Positions 17,022 through 24,753 of a stretch of DNA of 64,000 nt are shown piece by piece. The position numbers were made by a program, and so were the translations under genes. How positions within the stretch are numbered: the first letter of the stretch is position 1; the number at the start of each line of letters is the position of its first letter. The notes under the pieces were generated by a model, which was not told the origin of the DNA, searched no databases, and saw only the letters and a program-made list of their open reading frames with translations. Source of the DNA: an uncultured Bacteroidales bacterium (GTDB lineage: Bacteria; Bacteroidota; Bacteroidia; Bacteroidales; Bacteroidaceae); NCBI GenBank assembly GCA_947303715.1, contig CAMYYY010000004.1:1-64000 (forward strand), in the 5' to 3' direction.

Positions 17022-17028
17022 ACAAAAA

Positions 17029-17568
17029 ATGTCCTCCCTGAATGAGATAAAGTCCGAGCTGCGGCTCTACATGAACGGTCCGCTGGCGCAGAGCCTCCGC
17101 GAGCGGGGGCTGAAGTACCACCTCATCTTCGGCGTGGAGCTGCCTCGGCTGAAGGAGATTGCCTCGAAGTACGAGAAAGACCACGCCCTGGCGCAAGCCC
17201 TTTGGAAAGAGGACATCCGCGAATGCCGCATCCTTGCCGGCTACCTCCAGCCTGCCGACACGTTCCTCCCTGAGATTGCCGACATCTGGCTTGAGGCTAT
17301 GCACGACACCGAAATCATCGACTACACCTGCATGAACCTCTTCCGTCGCCTGCCCTACGCCAAGGACAAGGCGTTCCAGTGGATGGCGTCGGAGGCCATC
17401 CTGACGCAGTATGCCGGCTTCCGCCTGATGGCACACCTGCTCCGCGGCCAAGACGCCCCCCTCTCCCCACAGGACAAGGACGAGCTCCTCGACCAAGCTG
17501 AAGCAGCAGCCTCCTCCGACAGCCCCCTCCTTTGTCAAGTCGCCCGCGACGTCCTCGACAAAGTATAA
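17029..17568 (+). CDS. AlkD-like DNA alkylation repair protein
   Basis: A 179-residue all-helical protein resembling the AlkD/AlkC HEAT-repeat DNA glycosylases, which remove alkylated purines. Recognisable stretches are 'GVELPRLKEIASKY' near residue 35, 'ALWKEDIRECRILAGYL' near 63, and 'MNLFRRLPY' near 103. It is shorter than Bacillus AlkD, so it may be a compact relative. The start is the ATG right after the AT-rich repeat. The gene stands alone. Confidence 0.8.
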   Translation: MSSLNEIKSELRLYMNGPLAQSLRERGLKYHLIFGVELPRLKEIASKYEKDHALAQALWKEDIRECRILAGYLQPADTFLPEIADIWLEAMHDTEIIDYTCMNLFRRLPYAKDKAFQWMASEAILTQYAGFRLMAHLLRGQDAPLSPQDKDELLDQAEAAASSDSPLLCQVARDVLDKV

Positions 17569-17589
17569 TAATTGATGCGTGACGGGCCC

Positions 17590-17945
17590 CAAACCCCTCA
17601 TTCCTATATAAAAGTGGCGTTTGCCGAGCGGTTTCCTTTTTGGGTTGTCAGTAAGACTTCCGCTACTCCGAAAACGCACTACGTCTGCGTCAGAACGCAC
17701 TACGTCCGCACATAGACGCACTACGTCGCTAGTACGACGTAGTGCGTCACGCGCTCAGACCAAGGGGCTGGCGTCACAGTCCAAGCATCTGACAAAAACC
17801 CTCCCGACCGAATGACAACCGACGAACGAAGCAAGAGTAGAGCCAAACTTGTTTGAGCTATGCCTTGCGACGAGGAGGAAGTCTTACTGACAACCCAAAA
17901 AGCAAACTACGCAAGAACGGGCATTTCTATAGTGGGATGGAGGGT
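17590..17945. repeat. Element bounded by long inverted repeats
   Basis: Two perfect 25-bp arms, 17637-17661 and 17877-17901, are reverse complements. The sequences outside them (from about 17597 and to about 17940) are also alignable as diverged extensions, giving arms of roughly 65 bp. No credible gene lies inside. It looks like a non-autonomous, MITE-like unit; no target duplication was identified. Confidence 0.75.
17674..17749. repeat. 21-bp array of ACGCACTACGTC
   Basis: ACGCACTACGTC starts at 17674, 17695 and 17716. The next register (17737) holds its reverse complement, so the last two units form a hairpin. The spacing is exactly 21 bp. It lies inside the 17590-17945 element. Confidence 0.9.
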
Positions 17946-17984
17946 ACAGAGGTTGTCAGCCGTACAAAGGGCCGGCTAATCTCG

Positions 17985-18047
17985 CAGAAGGCCCTTCTGT
18001 TCTGGCAGAAGGGCCTTCTGATTTGGCGAAAGGCCTTTCTAATTGGC
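17985..18047. repeat. 21-bp array of self-complementary units
   Basis: Three units begin at 17985, 18006 and 18027. Each carries its own small palindrome (AGAAGGCCCTTCT, CAGAAGGGCCTTCTG, GAAAGGCCTTTC) followed by a short T/G linker. Confidence 0.9.
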
Positions 18048-18060
18048 TAGAAAAAAAGAG

Positions 18061-18222
18061 TTTTTTCCAACAGGTATCGGGGGTGTCGGTGGGTACGCGT
18101 ACAGATGTGATTTTCAAACGAAAAGCCACCGACACCTCAGAGAAGGGGTATCGGTGGATTATTGGCTGGAAGCCAACGGCTTCTCCCTTCCCACCGACAC
18201 CCCCGATACCCCTTGGAAAAAA
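18061..18222. repeat. Large inverted repeat with 33-bp arms
   Basis: 18061-18093 and 18190-18222 are reverse complements apart from two or three positions, with a perfect 21-bp core (18073-18093 / 18190-18210). The loop contains a further pair, CCACCGA and TCGGTGG (18127-18157), and a GGCTGGAAGCC hairpin. Confidence 0.85.
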
Positions 18223-18331
18223 CTACATATTATATCGAACTCACATATCTAAAGTAGTGGATTTTGCGTTACGCTACAGATTTATTCCGCTGGGCAGGAG
18301 GAGCACTCCTGCGCGATTTATTTTAGAAAAT

Positions 18332-18656
18332 AGACGTTTTCACTACTGTCCGGAGAAATTTGGCCATAGGCAAAGTTGACCCAAATCTTGGACTCTATTT
18401 AAGTTAGAATTACGTTTGAAAATCTCTTGGATAGGCTCTCTTTCAAACAGGACAAGTCCTATTGATTGAGCCAAAATGTAAAGTTCACAATCAATATGGA
18501 ATTCTTTCTTGGCAATAACCAGAAGCAAGTACGTACATACAGCAATCCATATTTGCGTGTACACGGCGTTCTGTGTCGTCCCATAGAAAGACTTCACGTG
18601 AAGCCTCCCTTAACCAATCAAACGGAGTTTTTCTCCGGACAGTAGTGAGACGTTTT
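18332..18656. mobile_element. Internally deleted IS4-family element with target duplication
   Basis: Perfect 18-bp terminal inverted repeats, CACTACTGTCCGGAGAAA at 18341-18358 and its reverse complement at 18630-18647, bound a 307-bp unit. It is flanked by the 9-bp direct repeat AGACGTTTT (18332-18340 and 18648-18656), the mark of transposition. Inside is only the C-terminal end of a transposase, fused to about 40 bp of 5' end, so it can move only if a full copy supplies transposase. The intact ends and target repeat suggest a recent event. Confidence 0.9.
18343..18606 (-). pseudogene. IS4-family transposase, C-terminal fragment
   Basis: About 85 residues are readable, including 'VKSFYGTTQNAVYTQIWIAV' followed by 'CTYLLLVIAKKEF', the conserved C-terminal part of IS4-type DDE transposases. 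The stop codon lies inside the terminal repeat, as is usual for a complete 3' end. The N-terminal and catalytic regions are absent, leaving no functional enzyme. Confidence 0.85.
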
Positions 18657-18952
18657 ATTATTTTTGTGTTGGAAATGCCATTTATCTCCATTATCTTTGC
18701 AGACGGAAAAACTCCTCGACTCCATATCCCTGATATACGCAATATACGTTATGGTTAGAAGTGAAACAACAATAGAAAAGATGAATATCAGGTCTATTAA
18801 GACGTTTTATTATTTTTGTGTTGGAAATGCCATTTATCTCCATTATCTTTGCAGACGGAAAAACTCCTCGACTCCATATCCCTGATATACGCAATATACG
18901 TTATGGTTAGAAGTGAAACAACAATAGAAAAGATGAATATCAGGTCTATTAA
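18649..18952. repeat. Perfect 152-bp tandem duplication
   Basis: 18649-18800 is repeated without visible change at 18801-18952. The unit begins in the target duplication of the IS4 remnant and carries a promoter (TTG at 18669-18671, 20 bp, TATCTTTG at 18692-18699; the second copy is at 18821-18823 and 18844-18851). It ends just before the ATG at 18954, so the next gene has two identical promoters in series. Confidence 0.93.
18821..18851 (+). promoter_or_regulatory. Downstream copy of the duplicated promoter
   Basis: TTG, a 20-bp spacer, then TATCTTTG at 18844-18851. It is about 100 nt before the start codon; the identical upstream copy is at 18669-18699. Confidence 0.65.
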
Positions 18953-18953
18953 A

Positions 18954-20447
18954 ATGAGAAAAACAATATATCTGTTCATCGTAACACTTGCATTAAATGG
19001 CTGTGTCATGACGCAGACACACAAATCGCTGGTGCCCAGCAAACCCTCTGCTGTCCCCGACTATTTCTCCACCTGGAACATCCAGGGATATGTAGTGAGT
19101 TATGACGGATCTGCTACCGCTCGTGTAATGACGGAACAATATATGTTCGGCGACGGGGAGTTGGAGGGCTGGACACGCTTTTTCCCTGACTTCCGCGAGG
19201 ATCTTATCTTTCTGATGGACGACTCATGGGACATTCCCGTCAATGAACATCGTGCTGAATATATGGGCGAAGCAAGGTTGGACACTGAACGCTTCCCCAG
19301 TTGCAAGGGCAGCCTGAAGAAACTTGTACAGATGACAAAGCGATCTGGCTGGAAGGGTCTTGGAGGATGGCTCTGTGCGCAGGAGGCAAGTGCCGCATCC
19401 GATGCCTCAAATCCTGAAGCTTATTGGACAACGCGTCTGAAAGAGAACCACAAGGCCGGTATGGCTTATTGGAAGGTGGATTATGGTCGTCAGGAGAGGA
19501 ACCAAGTGTGGCGCGAGCAATTGACACTGTTAGGACGGAAGTACGCCCCTGGGATGCCGATTGAGCACGCCTACAACTACCCCGTAATTGAGAAGAGCGA
19601 TGTATTCCGCACATACGATGTAGAGGTTGTAACCGCTGTACCCGTTACCCTCCAACGTGTGGCACGTCTGCTGAAATACAAGACCCAACCGGGTAACCTA
19701 GGACTCATCAATTGTGAGGACGAACCGCTGATAGCTGTCGGGTTGGGATGCGTTATTGGCGTGATGCGCCACCCCATTAACAAACCTTTGCCCAACGGAC
19801 TCTCCGACCATGTATTCCCAAAGGCCGGTCGTAATCTAAAGGCTCGACTCGATGAAGTGAACCGTGCTTTGAAGTGGCATCGGCTGGCCGCGCCTTTTGC
19901 AGTCAATGATGATGCACAGTTCTCTGAGCAGCTACTTACGGATGAGTGGTGTTTGGGCGAGCGAGAGACATGGGTTCCTCATCATCATGCAGGTGATACG
20001 TTACGGGAGTCGGCACATGCCGTCATCAGCCGATGTATGCCCTTACCTGAGGTACATACGGAAGGGGGGCTTTCGCCATTCGTCTTGGCTTCTCGATACC
20101 CCAATGGAGCTGTTTGTGTGGCCACCGTGGAACGACTGTTATTGGAGGAGCACACATGGACAACACCACGTGCTGATATCACCCTTCAAATAACCGACGC
20201 CAAAGGTCCCGTAGGCATCTTTGGTTTCTATCGTTCCCTGAAGTTATGTTACGACAAGCCGTTGCCCCCAAGTGTCCGTATATGGGCACAGGACTTGATA
20301 GGAAAGAAACCTGTAGATATCACATCTGAGGTGGAGATGAAGGGTAACACTCTCACTCTTCCCGGCTCACTCTTAGAGCGCATCGGCACTCAGGCAAAGC
20401 ACCCGTTCGATGAGTCTGCACCAGGACTGATACTGGTTGTAGAATGA
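18954..20447 (+). CDS. Lipoprotein resembling a TIM-barrel glycosidase, function unknown
   Basis: A 497-residue protein with a lipobox ('VTLALNGC'). I do not recognise the family with certainty. 'DLIFLMDDSWDIP' near residue 85 and 'GMAYWKVDYGRQ' with D176 resemble barrel-strand motifs of clan GH-D alpha-galactosidase-type enzymes, where the KxD aspartate is the nucleophile. A C-terminal beta-rich domain follows ('VGIFGFYRSLKLCYD'), as in those enzymes. An in-frame ATG at 18933 gives seven extra residues but lies in the duplicated sequence. Expression may be altered by the duplicated promoter and the upstream insertion. Confidence 0.6.
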   Translation: MRKTIYLFIVTLALNGCVMTQTHKSLVPSKPSAVPDYFSTWNIQGYVVSYDGSATARVMTEQYMFGDGELEGWTRFFPDFREDLIFLMDDSWDIPVNEHRAEYMGEARLDTERFPSCKGSLKKLVQMTKRSGWKGLGGWLCAQEASAASDASNPEAYWTTRLKENHKAGMAYWKVDYGRQERNQVWREQLTLLGRKYAPGMPIEHAYNYPVIEKSDVFRTYDVEVVTAVPVTLQRVARLLKYKTQPGNLGLINCEDEPLIAVGLGCVIGVMRHPINKPLPNGLSDHVFPKAGRNLKARLDEVNRALKWHRLAAPFAVNDDAQFSEQLLTDEWCLGERETWVPHHHAGDTLRESAHAVISRCMPLPEVHTEGGLSPFVLASRYPNGAVCVATVERLLLEEHTWTTPRADITLQITDAKGPVGIFGFYRSLKLCYDKPLPPSVRIWAQDLIGKKPVDITSEVEMKGNTLTLPGSLLERIGTQAKHPFDESAPGLILVVE

Positions 20448-20556
20448 AAAAACACGTCGATTACCCACGCGTTTTCAAGCTACGAGAAATAGAATAGAAC
20501 GAGGAAGTTTGAATATAAAAATACGTAATAAAAAAACGGTATAACGTCAAAGGAAT

Positions 20557-21867
20557 ATGAAAAATCTAATAGAGCATAAATTGCATGGCGGGGCGAATGC
20601 CAGCTATGGAAAGGAACAACTAAAATGCCTGAGGCGTAAAGGGCGGGCTGCCGTGCTCGCTTTGATGCTGATTGCCGGAACACAGGCGCCAATGGCTGTA
20701 AATCAGGCATCTGCCGCCGATGCGAACAAGCAAAAGACAGTCGCTAAAACAGAGCACAAGCAGAAGTACGACGTGGCTGCCTACCTCTATCCGGCCTACG
20801 CCTATGGCGACCCTCGCCTGAGGCCTTTCTGGCCCTCGGGAATGGGAGAATGGGAGACGGTATTGACTATGCAACAACGCAATCCTGGCCATTACTGGAA
20901 TAGGCAACCCCTCTGGGGACCCATCAATGAGGCCGACCCTGCTGTTATGGAAATGGAGATAGAGCAGGCTACGCGTCATGGAATAAACGTCTTCATCTTC
21001 GACTGGTACTGGTACGACGGCCGTCCGTTTATGGAAACCACCTTGACCGACGGCTTCCTGAAAGCAGCGAACAGGGACAAGATGCAGTTCTACCTGATGT
21101 GGGCCAATCACGACGTGACCAACGCCTGGGACACTCGCATCAGCCGTCTGCCAGAGAACAACGTCATCTGGAAAGGTGCCATCAGCCGACAAGAATTTGA
21201 GCGGATATGCCAACGTAACATCGAACTCTTCTTTACCCAGCCCAACTACTACAAGATAGACGGAAAGCCCGTGTTCATGATTTATGACGTGAAAAACTTC
21301 ATCGACGGCCTTGGCGGGGTGAAAGAGGCAAAGGAGGCCATTGCCTGGTTCAAGCGCGAGGTGAAAAAGGCAGGCTTTCCCGGACTGGACCTGCAATTCA
21401 CCATGTGGAACATCAACCTGAATTATAGCGGCGTAGACAGCAACAAGTCGGACAAGATTGGCAACGACTTCGTGAACGACCTAGGCTTTACCAGCACGTC
21501 GCACTACCAGTTCTGCCATTTCACGAACGTCAACGAAGATTACACGAAAATCATGCAGAACGTCCAACAGGAGTGGGAACGTATCGACAGGGAGTTCACG
21601 ATTCCCTACTATGTCCACGTCTCCATCGGCTGGGACAACAGCCCTCGTTTCCGCGAAAGTGCCGTGACGCGCGACAACACCCCGTCGAACTTCGCCGACG
21701 CCCTGCGTGCGGCACGCGACTTCGTCGACCGACATCCCGACCGCGCTCCGCTCATCACCGTGAATAGCTGGAATGAATGGACAGAAACCAGCTATCTGCA
21801 GCCCGATAATGTGAACGGTTATGGCTATCTGGAGGCAGTTAAGCAGGTTTTTGTGGACGGAAAGTAG
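20557..21867 (+). CDS. GH99-like / WbsX family secreted protein
   Basis: A 436-residue protein with a long, basic n-region and a signal peptide ending near 'NQASAAD' (residue 54). The body matches the GH99-like domain found in WbsX proteins: 'AAYLYPAYAYGDPR', 'WGPINEADPAVMEMEIEQA', 'GINVFIFDWYWYDGRPF', and the C-terminal 'ITVNSWNEWTETSYLQP'. GH99 enzymes are endo-mannosidases or endo-mannanases, so a role in glycan cleavage is plausible. The GH-like gene 109 nt upstream may be functionally linked. Confidence 0.8.
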   Translation: MKNLIEHKLHGGANASYGKEQLKCLRRKGRAAVLALMLIAGTQAPMAVNQASAADANKQKTVAKTEHKQKYDVAAYLYPAYAYGDPRLRPFWPSGMGEWETVLTMQQRNPGHYWNRQPLWGPINEADPAVMEMEIEQATRHGINVFIFDWYWYDGRPFMETTLTDGFLKAANRDKMQFYLMWANHDVTNAWDTRISRLPENNVIWKGAISRQEFERICQRNIELFFTQPNYYKIDGKPVFMIYDVKNFIDGLGGVKEAKEAIAWFKREVKKAGFPGLDLQFTMWNINLNYSGVDSNKSDKIGNDFVNDLGFTSTSHYQFCHFTNVNEDYTKIMQNVQQEWERIDREFTIPYYVHVSIGWDNSPRFRESAVTRDNTPSNFADALRAARDFVDRHPDRAPLITVNSWNEWTETSYLQPDNVNGYGYLEAVKQVFVDGK

Positions 21868-21929
21868 AAACACAGAAAAAACGCATAAAAGCGTACTGGA
21901 CATAAAATAAGTGAAAAGTTCTGCTTTTT

Positions 21930-21961
21930 TTTGGGGAGGTGGAGAAAAAGCTTTACCTTTG
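21930..21961 (+). promoter_or_regulatory. Promoter of the fur-type gene and purA
   Basis: TTTG (21930-21933), a 20-bp spacer, then TACCTTTG (21954-21961), about 40 nt before the ATG at 22001. Confidence 0.75.
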
Positions 21962-22000
21962 TGTCCGATAATGCGTTAGTATGTATCAGACAGAAAAGTG

Positions 22001-22516
22001 ATGGCAAACGAACGGACAAACCAAACCATGGAGCAGGTACACCGGCTGCTGGAGGAGTATCTGCATAGGCGTGGGCTTAGGGTGACACCTGAGCGCAAGG
22101 CTATCGTGGATGCCATCTACGGAATGGACGAGCCGCACTTCACCATCGAGCAGCTGAATGCCCGTCTGGAAGCGATGCACTTCCGCGTGGCGCAGGCGAC
22201 GCTCTATAATAATATGGAGATGCTGATGGAAGCAGGGCTCATCTGGCGCCATTACTTCGGGGCGGCAACGCTCTACGAGGCCAGCGTGGGCGTGGCGCCG
22301 CACTACCATTGCATCTGTCGCGACTGCGGGCTGGTGATGAACCTGACGAACGAGCGCTTGACGTCGCGCCTCGCCGAAACCCGCATCAGGGGCTTCAAGG
22401 CCGACTATGCCTACATCTATCTCTATGGCCTCTGCACGAAATGCGGAGCTGCCAGACGGAGGAAGAAGAATAAACTGGAAAAAACAAAAACCTTAAATCG
22501 TAAAATTGTCAAATAG
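22001..22516 (+). CDS. Fur-family transcriptional regulator
   Basis: A 171-residue metal-sensing repressor. The N-terminal winged helix includes 'RRGLRVTPERKAIVDAIYG' and 'RVAQATLYNNMEMLMEAGLI', and the dimerisation domain includes 'HYHCICRDCG' and 'LYGLCTKCG', the two CxxC motifs of the structural zinc site. The metal sensed (Fe, Zn, Mn) or peroxide response cannot be decided by eye. A GTG lies directly before the ATG. purA starts 3 nt after the stop, an arrangement known from other Bacteroidales. Confidence 0.9.
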   Translation: MANERTNQTMEQVHRLLEEYLHRRGLRVTPERKAIVDAIYGMDEPHFTIEQLNARLEAMHFRVAQATLYNNMEMLMEAGLIWRHYFGAATLYEASVGVAPHYHCICRDCGLVMNLTNERLTSRLAETRIRGFKADYAYIYLYGLCTKCGAARRRKKNKLEKTKTLNRKIVK

Positions 22517-22519
22517 TAA

Positions 22520-23854
22520 ATGAAAGTTGATGTTTTGCTTGGGCTCCAATGGGGCGATGAAGGAAAAGGTAAGGTAGTGGATGTGCTGACGCCGCGCTAC
22601 GACGTGATAGCCCGCTTTCAGGGCGGTCCGAACGCGGGGCATACGCTGGAGTTCGGGGGGCAGAAGTATGTGCTCCGTTCCATCCCGTCGGGCATCTTCC
22701 AAGGTGATAAGCTGAACGTGATTGGCGGAGGCGTGGTGTTGGATCCAGCGCTCTTCAAGGCTGAGGCTGAGGCGCTGGAGGCCAGCGGACATCCGCTGAA
22801 GGAGAGACTCCACATCTCGCGCAAGGCGCACCTGATACTGCCCACCCATCGTCTGCTGGATGCTGCGGGGGAGGCTGCCAAGGGAAAGTCGAAAGTGGGT
22901 ACGACGGGCAAGGGCATCGGCCCTACCTATACCGACAAGATCAGCCGCAACGGCCTTCGCGTAGGCGATGTGGAGCGTGAGGACTTCGATGCCCTCTATC
23001 GTCAGGCCAAGGAGCGCCATCTGGCTATGCTGCGCGGACTGATGACGGCAGAGGACTATACGGCTGCGCTGGCGAAGCTGGAGCAGACCGAGCCGGAGTG
23101 GATGGCTGGCGTGGATTACCTGCGCAGCTTCACGCTGACGGACAGCGAGCACGAAATCAATAAACTATTGAAGGCGGGAAAGAGCGTGCTGTGCGAAGGC
23201 GCTCAGGGCACGATGCTCGATGTCGATTATGGCTCGTATCCCTTCGTGACCTCGTCGAACACCATCTGTGCCGGAGCCTGCACGGGCCTCGGTGTAGCCC
23301 CTGGACGGATAGGTCGCGTCTATGGCATCATCAAGGCTTACTGTACCCGTGTGGGCAGCGGCCCCTTCCCCACAGAGCTGATGGACGAGACGGGCGACAA
23401 GCTTTGCTCCATCGGGCATGAGTTCGGTGCCGTCACAGGCCGTCGTCGTCGCTGCGGCTGGATTGACCTCGTGGCGTTGCGCTATGCCATCATGCTCAAT
23501 GGCGTTACCGACCTCATCATGATGAAGAGCGATGTGCTCGATACTTTCGAGACCATCAAGGCCTGTGTGGCTTATGAGATTGACGGCAAGGTGGTAGAGG
23601 ACTTCCCCTACAGCATCGCAGGCGCAGACGGACAGACTGCTCCGAACGTGAAGCCCATCTACACGGAGTTGCCGGGCTGGCAATGCCCGCTCAGCCAGAT
23701 GACAAGCGAGGACGAGTTCCCAGAGGAGTTCAACAACTACCTCTCGTTCCTCGAGGAGGAACTTGAGGTGCCTATTCGCATCGTTTCTGTCGGCCCCGAC
23801 CGTGAGCAGACGATAGAACGCTACGTGGAAGATGGGTTAACGGAGAACGTTTAA
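22520..23854 (+). CDS. purA: Adenylosuccinate synthase
   Basis: Joins IMP and aspartate, using GTP, to give adenylosuccinate, the first committed step to AMP. The 444-residue protein begins 'MKVDVLLGLQWGDEGKGKVV', with the GTP-binding loop, and contains 'GGPNAGHT', 'GTTGKGIGPTYTDKISRNG' and 'CEGAQGTMLDVDYGSYPFVT'. Its stop codon lies inside the first copy of the GTTTAACG repeat, so that repeat forms the last codons ('TENV'). It is transcribed with the Fur-family gene. Confidence 0.97.
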   Translation: MKVDVLLGLQWGDEGKGKVVDVLTPRYDVIARFQGGPNAGHTLEFGGQKYVLRSIPSGIFQGDKLNVIGGGVVLDPALFKAEAEALEASGHPLKERLHISRKAHLILPTHRLLDAAGEAAKGKSKVGTTGKGIGPTYTDKISRNGLRVGDVEREDFDALYRQAKERHLAMLRGLMTAEDYTAALAKLEQTEPEWMAGVDYLRSFTLTDSEHEINKLLKAGKSVLCEGAQGTMLDVDYGSYPFVTSSNTICAGACTGLGVAPGRIGRVYGIIKAYCTRVGSGPFPTELMDETGDKLCSIGHEFGAVTGRRRRCGWIDLVALRYAIMLNGVTDLIMMKSDVLDTFETIKACVAYEIDGKVVEDFPYSIAGADGQTAPNVKPIYTELPGWQCPLSQMTSEDEFPEEFNNYLSFLEEELEVPIRIVSVGPDREQTIERYVEDGLTENV

Positions 23855-23915
23855 CGTTTAACGAAAGCCAAAGGACGTGTTCGTTAAACCTTAAACATTA
23901 AACCTTAAACGAAAT
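23845..23915. repeat. GTTTAACG-rich inverted repeat, copy 1
   Basis: CGTTTAACGTTTAACG-type units on the left face GTTAAAC-type units on the right across 'GGACGTGTTCG'. A close relative lies at 24607-24700. The two copies flank the YugP-like protease gene in the same orientation. Confidence 0.85.
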
Positions 23916-23924
23916 ATTTGATTT

Positions 23925-24602
23925 ATGGTCATATACATTATTTTCATTGCGATTACCATCCTGAGCTATATTGTTCAGGCATCGCTTCAAAGCAAGTTCA
24001 AGAAGTACTCGAAGGAGGCGCTTCCGAGTGGTATGACGGGGCGTGACGTGGCGCTGCGGATGATGAGCGACAACGGCATCACGCACGTCGATGTGAACCT
24101 TGTGAAAGGCACCCTTACCGACCACTACGACCCCACGAAGGAGGTGGTGAGGCTGAGCGAGGCCGTCTATGGCGAGAGTAACGTGGCTGCGGCAGCTGTA
24201 GCTGCCCATGAGTGTGGGCACGTGCTTCAGCATGTCAAGGGCTATGCCCCGCTGAAGATGCGCTCGGCGCTGGTTCCCGTGGTGTCGTTCTCGTCGCGCA
24301 TTGTAACGTGGGTGTTGTTGGCAGGCATCCTGCTGGTCAACATTTTCCCTGCCATATTGGGTGCAGGCATTGTGCTGTTTGCGTTGACGACGCTGTTCAG
24401 TTTCATCACGCTGCCTGTGGAGATTGATGCCAGCCGTCGCGCTCTGGCGTGGCTGCAACATGCCGGCATCACCAGTCCGTCCAACCACCGTATGGCTGAG
24501 GACGCCCTTCGCGCCGCTGCTTATACCTACGTCGTGGCTGCCCTCAGCTCGCTGGCTACGCTGGTCTATTACATCCTCATCTTCATGGGAAGGAGGAACT
24601 GA
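23925..24602 (+). CDS. YugP-like membrane zinc metallopeptidase
   Basis: A 225-residue integral membrane protein with an N-terminal transmembrane helix, the zincin motif HECGH (95-99) in 'VAAAAVAAHECGHVLQH', then two closely spaced hydrophobic segments (about 115-165) and a last one near the C terminus. This is the layout of YugP/DUF1256-neighbour neutral zinc peptidases, whose substrates are unknown. It is flanked on both sides by copies of the same palindromic repeat and appears to stand alone. Confidence 0.85.
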   Translation: MVIYIIFIAITILSYIVQASLQSKFKKYSKEALPSGMTGRDVALRMMSDNGITHVDVNLVKGTLTDHYDPTKEVVRLSEAVYGESNVAAAAVAAHECGHVLQHVKGYAPLKMRSALVPVVSFSSRIVTWVLLAGILLVNIFPAILGAGIVLFALTTLFSFITLPVEIDASRRALAWLQHAGITSPSNHRMAEDALRAAAYTYVVAALSSLATLVYYILIFMGRRN

Positions 24603-24606
24603 AAAT

Positions 24607-24700
24607 TCGTTTAACGTTTAAGGTGTAACGTTTAACGAGGTTGGCGCGATGGCATCGAAGGACGTGTTCGTTAAACATTAAACGTTAAACGTTAAACCAT
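24607..24700. repeat. GTTTAACG-rich inverted repeat, copy 2
   Basis: The same core as at 23845-23915: 'AAGGACGTGTTCGTTAAAC' then TTAAAC-type units, with a longer left arm. It lies just before the large modular surface protein. Confidence 0.85.
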
Positions 24701-24753
24701 AAAAAGAAATCATTTTAAGTAACCCAATGTATAACTCAAAAAATCCAAACAAC

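Noticed and set aside
17674..18047. CRISPR array
   Set aside because: Units are 21 bp and contiguous, with no unique spacers, and no cas genes are near.
18816..18953. Upstream extension of the 497-aa lipoprotein
   Set aside because: It runs through the duplicated promoter, and the signal peptide starts at 18954.
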